In this document: positions 59,316 to 64,000 of the stretch, piece after piece
Layout: each line of letters opens with the position of its first letter
Numbering within the stretch: position 1 is the stretch's first letter
Origin: Hyphomonadaceae bacterium
GTDB taxonomy: Bacteria; Pseudomonadota; Alphaproteobacteria; Caulobacterales; Hyphomonadaceae
Assembly: GCA_030697555.1 (NCBI GenBank)
Contig: JAUYPV010000049.1
Span: 62,001-126,000, forward strand
Direction of reading: 5' to 3'
Length of the DNA stretch: 64,000 bases
Notes under the pieces: model-generated
Database searches by the model: none
The model's input: only the letters and a program-made list of their open reading frames with translations
Told to the model about the DNA's origin: nothing
Position numbers and translations under genes: made by a program

Positions 59316-59762
59316 ATGGCGCGCTGCAAGATCACCACCTACGTCACCCCGGACATCGCCGAGACGCTGAAGCGCGTGGCCGCGATCGACGACCGCAGCG
59401 TGTCCGACATTGTCGAGGGCGCCATCATGCAGAGGCTGATGGCAACCGACCGCGGGGCCGAACAGGCCGCGATTGTCGCGAGCCTCGGCCAGGTGACCCG
59501 TCGTCTCACAGCGGTCGAGCGCAACCTCGAAACGCATTTCGAGCTTGCCGCTCAGTCCACGCGCTTTGTTCTCAGCGTCACCCCTGAAATTCCCGAAGCG
59601 GACCGAGCGAGCTGGAGCGCGCGCGGCCGGGACCGGCTCAACAACATGCTCTCGGTCGTGATCGCGAAGCTCGCGGGCGGCCGTTCGACGCTGCAGGACA
59701 CGTACAACATGCCCGAGCGCGACGACGCCCCTGGTCCCATCCAGCAGGGAGCGACCCAATGA
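59316..59762 (+). CDS. Ribbon-helix-helix (CopG-like) protein of the transfer operon
   Basis: 148 residues. The N-terminus (KITTYVTPDIAETLKRVAAIDDRSVSDIVEGAIMQRL) is a ribbon-helix-helix DNA-binding domain, followed by a helical region. Such proteins sit between traG and trbB in alphaproteobacterial integrative elements and may regulate the operon or aid the relaxosome. It overlaps trbB by 4 bp. Confidence 0.8.
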   Translation: MARCKITTYVTPDIAETLKRVAAIDDRSVSDIVEGAIMQRLMATDRGAEQAAIVASLGQVTRRLTAVERNLETHFELAAQSTRFVLSVTPEIPEADRASWSARGRDRLNNMLSVVIAKLAGGRSTLQDTYNMPERDDAPGPIQQGATQ

Positions 59763-60742
59763 CCGCGTCTCCTCCGGAATCCTCTCGCGGCCTCGCAATG
59801 CTGATGACGGCGCTTGGACCGTCGATCGCGGCCATGCTCGATGCGCCCGACACGATCGAGGTGATCGCCAATCCGGACGGAAGATTATGGCTGGAACAGG
59901 TCGGCCGCGGCCGCATCCCGACGCCGCACCGCCTGGAGGCAACAGAAACCGAGCGCGTCATCCGGCTCGTGGCGACACTGACCGGCGCCGAAGCCAACCG
60001 GGACACGCCCATCGTGTCGGCCGAGCTACCCCCGCGCGGTGAGCGGTTCGAAGGCGTGCTGCCGCCTGTCTCGCGGGGTCCATGCTTTGCGATCCGCAAG
60101 CCCGCCAGCCGTGTCTTCACCCTGGCCGACTATGTATCTTCAGGCGTCGTGACCGAGGCCCAGGCAGCCGAACTCCGCAACGCCGTCACCGGCCGCGCCA
60201 ACATCATCGTCGCGGGCGGCACAGGGTCGGGCAAGACGACACTTGCAAACGCATTGCTCGACGAGATCGCCCGGCTCGGCGAGCGCGTCGTCATCCTTGA
60301 AGACACGCGCGAGCTGCAATGCGCCGCCGAGGATGTGGTCGCCCTGCGTACGCAGCCCGGCGCCGTCTCCCTGTCGGACCTCGTACGCTCGACGCTGAGA
60401 CTACGCCCCGACCGGATCGTCGTCGGCGAAGTCCGCGGACCTGAAGCGCTCGATCTCCTGAAGGCCTGGAACACCGGCCATCCCGGCGGCATCGCGACGC
60501 TGCACGCCAACTCGGCGCACGCCGCCCTCGCCCGCCTCGAACAGCTCACCATGGAAGTCTGCGAGACCCCGCCTCGCGCGCTCATCGCCGAAGCGATCGA
60601 CCTCATCGTCTTCATCGAACGTGGCGGGCCTGCTGGCCGCCGCATCCCGGAAATCTATGCGCCAAAGGCCGCTGGGCCGCAGCGCCAAGACCCCAACGCG
60701 CGAGGGGGACACGCGCACAGCACCAGAAGGAGTGACCAATGA
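59759..60742 (+). CDS. trbB: TrbB conjugal transfer ATPase (VirB11-like)
   Basis: 327 residues. Walker A AGGTGSGKTTLANAL near 152, the Asp box ILEDTRELQ and the Walker B region (RPDRIVVGEVRGPEALDLL) with GHPGGIATLHANS are the VirB11 family marks. The hexameric ATPase powers pilus assembly and DNA transfer at the inner membrane. It overlaps trbC by 4 bp. Confidence 0.95.
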   Translation: MTASPPESSRGLAMLMTALGPSIAAMLDAPDTIEVIANPDGRLWLEQVGRGRIPTPHRLEATETERVIRLVATLTGAEANRDTPIVSAELPPRGERFEGVLPPVSRGPCFAIRKPASRVFTLADYVSSGVVTEAQAAELRNAVTGRANIIVAGGTGSGKTTLANALLDEIARLGERVVILEDTRELQCAAEDVVALRTQPGAVSLSDLVRSTLRLRPDRIVVGEVRGPEALDLLKAWNTGHPGGIATLHANSAHAALARLEQLTMEVCETPPRALIAEAIDLIVFIERGGPAGRRIPEIYAPKAAGPQRQDPNARGGHAHSTRRSDQ

Positions 60743-61095
60743 CCGCCCAAACCCAGTTGCCCCAGTTGGGGCGCGCGTTCGTGCGCCTCGCAGCAATCGG
60801 CGGCGCCACAGCGCTGATGACTGGCCTGATGACCGGCGCGGCTCACGCCGCCACCGCCGGCGGCGGCATGCCGTGGGAGGGACCGCTGACGGCGGTGATG
60901 GATTCCATCACCGGCCCCGTCGCGCGGATCATCGCCATCCTGATCATCGTCGCCACAGGGCTGACGCTCGCTTTCGGCGATGTCGGCCAGGGGTTCAAGA
61001 AGCTGCTGCAGATCCTGTTCGGCCTCGCGATCGCGTTCGGCGCAGCGAGCTTCTTCCTGCCGCTCGTCGGCGGTGGCGGCGCACTGGTCCAATAG
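60739..61095 (+). CDS. trbC: TrbC pilin (VirB2-like)
   Basis: 118 residues with a signal peptide ending around AHAA and two hydrophobic segments (ITGPVARIIAILIIVATGLTLAFG and LLQILFGLAIAFGAASFFLPLV), the form of a pilin that is cleaved and cyclised by TraF. Confidence 0.9.
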   Translation: MTAQTQLPQLGRAFVRLAAIGGATALMTGLMTGAAHAATAGGGMPWEGPLTAVMDSITGPVARIIAILIIVATGLTLAFGDVGQGFKKLLQILFGLAIAFGAASFFLPLVGGGGALVQ

Positions 61096-61108
61096 AGGAG
61101 AACGTCCA

Positions 61109-61390
61109 ATGCGAGATCCCAATCGCAGAGATATCAGGGACGTCGCAGGATATCTGGCGCCGGTCCGGCAAGCGCTCACCGCCCCCCTCCTCATGGGCGG
61201 AGCGCCGCGGCCTTACGCCATTCTCAACGGTACGCTGGCGGCCATCATTGCCTTCGCCGGCGCGATCGTTCCGGGAATCCTGGTTGGCGTCGCGGGGCAC
61301 GTGCTCGGCGTCCTTCTCGCGCGCCGCGACCCCGACGCGGTCGAGGTTCTGCAACGCGCCATGCGCATCCCCAACCGCCTCGAGGATTAG
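61109..61390 (+). CDS. trbD: TrbD (VirB3-like)
   Basis: 93 residues from ATG 61109, with GAGGAG upstream. Short protein with paired hydrophobic segments (LNGTLAAIIAFAGAIVPGIL and VGVAGHVLGVLLA) and a C-terminal charged stretch, matching VirB3/TrbD in size, content and position before trbE. Confidence 0.9.
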   Translation: MRDPNRRDIRDVAGYLAPVRQALTAPLLMGGAPRPYAILNGTLAAIIAFAGAIVPGILVGVAGHVLGVLLARRDPDAVEVLQRAMRIPNRLED

Positions 61391-61442
61391 CCGCCCCCCC
61401 AAGCCTCAAGTCCCGCCGGACCGACAAACACGGAAAATCGCC

Positions 61443-63968
61443 ATGTTCAGTTTCGCCCCTTACGCCCACACGCCCAACCGCATCGAGGACTATCTGCCCT
61501 GGGCGATGCTCGTGGCGCCAGGCGTCATCCTCAACAAGGACGGCTCCTTCCAGACGACCGCGCGGTTCCGCGGTCCCGATGTGCGGTCATCGACACCCGA
61601 AGAGCTGGTCTCGTTCACAGCGCGCGCAAACAACGTGTTCCGGCGCCTCGGGCGTGGATGGGCCGTCTATGTCGAAGCGGATCGCCGCGAAATCTCCGAC
61701 TACCCCGGCGGCGCGTTCGAGGACGATCTTTCGCGGCTTATCGATTCAGAGCGTGCGGCCGCATTCGAACAGGCGGGGTCGCAGTTCGAAACGATCCACC
61801 ATCTGACGCTGCAATGGATCCCGGCGCCCGACTCCAGCCGCAAGGCGTCTGCCTTCTTCTTCGAGGTCGACCAGGTGAAGCGCGACGCACCGCCTGCTGG
61901 CGCGCGGCCGAAAGCTGCCAAGCCCGGACGGAACGCTGACCGCGCAAATGTCGACCGCCGGGTCGCACGCGACGCCCTCGAGACTTTCCAGCGTGCCGTG
62001 GGCCATGCCTTCGGCATGTTCGAGGGTGTCGTTGCGGACTTCCACCGCCTCGATGATGACGAGACGCTGACGTACCTCAAGGGCCAGGTCTCTCCCTATC
62101 CCACCGCTGTTCGCGCGCCCGCCGCTGCAGCTTTCCTCGACGGCTGCCTGTGCGACGCGCCGCTGGTCGGCGGCGCCTCGCCTCGGCTTGGCGACCGTCA
62201 TCTGCGCGTCCTGACGATCAAGGGCTTTCCGCCCTTCACGCATCCAGGCGTGCTCGACGATCTCAACGCGGCGGCGATGACCTGCCGCTGGATGACCCGC
62301 TATCTGTGCCTCGACCGCGAGGAGTCCGAGCGCGAACTCGTCAAATGGCGAAGGCTTTGGTTTTCAAAGCACAAGTCGATGGGCGCACTGGTCAAGGAGA
62401 TGCTGACCAAGGAAGCCGCGACTTTCGCCAACCCCGATGCAATCGCCAAATCCGAAGAGGTCGACGAGGCGCTGCAGGAGCTCGGTTCCGAACTGATCGG
62501 ATTCGGCTTCATGACCTCGACGCTGGTCGTGATGGGCGCCACTGCCGCCGAGGCCGATGAAAAACTGCGGGTCGCCGAACGCATCATCGCCTCCCGCGGG
62601 TTCGTCACCGTCACTGAGACGCTCAACGCCGTCGAAGCCTGGCTCTCGAGCCTCGCCGGCCACGCATGGGCAAATGTCCGGCACCCGATGGTTTCGACAC
62701 TCAACCTGTCGCATGTCGCCCCGCTGTCGACCGCATGGGCAGGCGACAAGCACAATCGCCATCTGGGCGGCCCTCCCCTCGCCATCGTGCGCACGGACGG
62801 ATCGACCCCGTTCCGGCTCGACCTCCATGTCGGCGATGTCGGCCACACCATGGTCGTCGGCCCCACGGGCGCGGGTAAATCCGTTCTTCTATCCTTCCTC
62901 GCTCTGCAGTGGCGGCGCTATCCGGGCTCACAAGTCTTCGTGTTCGACAAGGGCGGATCGGCGCGCGCCGCCCTCCTCGGCATGGGCGGGGTCGCAATTG
63001 ATCTAGGCGGCGACGGCGTCGCGGCGTTCCAGCCGCTCGCCCGCATCGACAGTCCGCAGGTCCGCGCCGACGCCCTCAGCTGGATCATGACCATCCTTGC
63101 CCAGGAAGGTCTGCCCGACACGCCCGACATCAAGGAGCCGGTCTGGTCTGCGCTGGGCAGCCTGCAGTCGGCGCCGCCCGAGCAGCGCCACCTCACCGGA
63201 CTGCGCCTCCTCGTTCAGAACGCCGCCGTTCAGGCAGCCCTCCTGCCCTACACGCAGGAAGGCGCGATGGGCGGCGTCTTCGACGGCGCCGAGGACCGAC
63301 TCGAACTCTCCGACGTCGTCCTCTTCGAAATGGAAGAGATCATGGCGCGCCCCAAGGCGGCGGCGCCGGCGCTGCTCCATCTGTTCGACCGGCTGGAAGA
63401 GCGCTTCGACGGCAAGCCGACACTCCTGATCCTCGACGAGGCCTGGTTGTTCCTCGACTCGCCCATCTTCGCGGCGCGCATCCGCGAATGGCTCAAGACG
63501 CTCCGCAAGAAGAATGTCGCGGTGGTGTTTGCCACACAGTCGCTGGCCGACATCGCCGACAGCGCGATTGCACCGGCCCTCATCGAATCGTGCCCGACGC
63601 GCATTTATCTCCCGAACGAGCGCGCGTTCGAACCTCAGCAGAGGCAGGCCTATGAACGCTTCGGCCTCAACGAGACCGAGATCGACCTGATCGCTACCGC
63701 CCAGCGCAAGCGGCACTACTACTATGCCAGCCCCAAGGGCCGCCGCCTGTTCGAACTGGCGCTGGGCCGCGTCGCCCTCGCCTTCTCTGCAGCATCGGAT
63801 CCCGCGGCCCGCGCCGTCATCGCCGCACTCGAACGCAAGCCGTCCAGAACCGCCTTCTGGCGGCGCTTCCTCCGCGCCCGCCAGCTCGGCTGGGTGCTGG
63901 ATGCGATCGATGCGTCTGACACCACCCAAACTACCCCCCTCACCTCGCAACCTCTGGAGACTGTCTGA
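61443..63968 (+). CDS. trbE: TrbE transfer ATPase (VirB4-like)
   Basis: 841 residues from ATG 61443; a longer open frame upstream overlaps trbB, trbC and trbD and is not real. Walker A GPTGAGKSVL near 473 and Walker B LLILDEAWLFLD near 660, followed by an ATQSL motif, are typical. VirB4 proteins energise assembly of the secretion channel. The next gene starts at the overlapping TGATG. Confidence 0.95.
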   Translation: MFSFAPYAHTPNRIEDYLPWAMLVAPGVILNKDGSFQTTARFRGPDVRSSTPEELVSFTARANNVFRRLGRGWAVYVEADRREISDYPGGAFEDDLSRLIDSERAAAFEQAGSQFETIHHLTLQWIPAPDSSRKASAFFFEVDQVKRDAPPAGARPKAAKPGRNADRANVDRRVARDALETFQRAVGHAFGMFEGVVADFHRLDDDETLTYLKGQVSPYPTAVRAPAAAAFLDGCLCDAPLVGGASPRLGDRHLRVLTIKGFPPFTHPGVLDDLNAAAMTCRWMTRYLCLDREESERELVKWRRLWFSKHKSMGALVKEMLTKEAATFANPDAIAKSEEVDEALQELGSELIGFGFMTSTLVVMGATAAEADEKLRVAERIIASRGFVTVTETLNAVEAWLSSLAGHAWANVRHPMVSTLNLSHVAPLSTAWAGDKHNRHLGGPPLAIVRTDGSTPFRLDLHVGDVGHTMVVGPTGAGKSVLLSFLALQWRRYPGSQVFVFDKGGSARAALLGMGGVAIDLGGDGVAAFQPLARIDSPQVRADALSWIMTILAQEGLPDTPDIKEPVWSALGSLQSAPPEQRHLTGLRLLVQNAAVQAALLPYTQEGAMGGVFDGAEDRLELSDVVLFEMEEIMARPKAAAPALLHLFDRLEERFDGKPTLLILDEAWLFLDSPIFAARIREWLKTLRKKNVAVVFATQSLADIADSAIAPALIESCPTRIYLPNERAFEPQQRQAYERFGLNETEIDLIATAQRKRHYYYASPKGRRLFELALGRVALAFSAASDPAARAVIAALERKPSRTAFWRRFLRARQLGWVLDAIDASDTTQTTPLTSQPLETV

Positions 63969-64000
63969 TGTCCCGCAAACCCCTCGACTTTGTTATCCGC
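63968..64000 (+). CDS. Partial gene downstream of trbE (possibly trbJ)
   Basis: Only MSRKPLDFVIR is visible. The position after trbE suggests trbJ, but the sequence is too short to judge. Confidence 0.4.
   Translation, partial: MSRKPLDFVIR

Noticed and set aside
60621-61442. Long N-terminal extension of TrbE
   Set aside because: It overlaps trbB, trbC and trbD in another frame; TrbE begins at 61443 with the usual MFSFAPY start.
1-64000. CRISPR arrays, rRNA and tRNA genes
   Set aside because: No spaced direct repeats of CRISPR type and no recognisable RNA gene sequence were seen, though short tRNAs can be missed by eye.

Overview
The window is high-GC DNA from an alphaproteobacterium. The gene content points to the Caulobacterales/Sphingomonadales neighbourhood: a lasso peptide cluster with isopeptidase, TonB receptor and FecI/FecR signalling; many Tat-exported hydrolases; a remnant of the error-prone polymerase DnaE2; and an alphaproteobacterial TraF-TraG-Trb transfer operon. 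I cannot name the genus from the sequence alone. Nearly everything is accessory DNA, and I saw no rRNA, tRNA or CRISPR array.

Layout. (1) 0.2-20 kb: a defence-like and degraded island. It holds a TrlF-like PHP/SMC-type ATPase, a broken dnaE2 tail, a secreted SleB-like hydrolase, a free-standing RNA polymerase alpha-CTD-like protein, a PLD nuclease with an HNH protein, a lipoprotein with a G10 tract at its ribosome binding site, a DruA-like (DUF4338) protein between two ASCH proteins, a frameshifted SRAP gene, and a convergent pair (SHMT-like enzyme, STAND ATPase) whose start codons sit in the same near-palindrome. It ends in recombinase and IS6 transposase remnants. (2) 20.6-36.4 kb: an aromatic-compound catabolic island with two flavin hydroxylases, a VOC extradiol-type enzyme, an FAH-fold hydrolase, two Tat-exported alpha/beta hydrolases, an SDR, a CrtI-like oxidoreductase, a TonB receptor, an AAHS-type MFS importer, and TetR and LysR regulators with clear operators. 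Its right edge cuts a methyltransferase gene. (3) 36.7-39.3 kb: a tyrosine recombinase and an AbiEi/AbiEii pair whose toxin gene carries an in-frame amber codon. (4) 39.3-52.9 kb: a lasso peptide gene cluster. (5) 53.1-56.4 kb: GntR and Lrp regulators, then hipBA behind four operators. (6) 56.7-64.0 kb: a conjugation operon (traF, traG, RHH protein, trbB, C, D, E) running off the end.

The most interesting system is the lasso cluster. It contains the fused leader-binding/protease protein B, an ECF sigma factor and FecR, the macrolactam synthetase C, an isopeptidase, a FecA-type receptor with an STN domain, a LuxR-type receptor, an ABC exporter, and two small precursor genes that are easily overlooked at 44676-44789 and 44915-45094. 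The precursors share a 12-residue leader ending in TR and a core of the form G-x-V-x-P-N-Y-x-E, which predicts a Gly1-Glu9 macrolactam. The parts suggest a closed circuit: make and export the peptide, take it back through the TonB receptor, signal through FecR and the sigma factor, and open it with the isopeptidase.

A second structural signal is a 23-bp perfect direct repeat at 7202-7224 and 39353-39375. It brackets 32 kb, lies inside the 3' end of lasso gene B on the right, and forms the foreign C-terminus of the truncated HNH gene on the left. With the recombinase 1.7 kb inside the right copy, this looks like the att sites of an integrated island.
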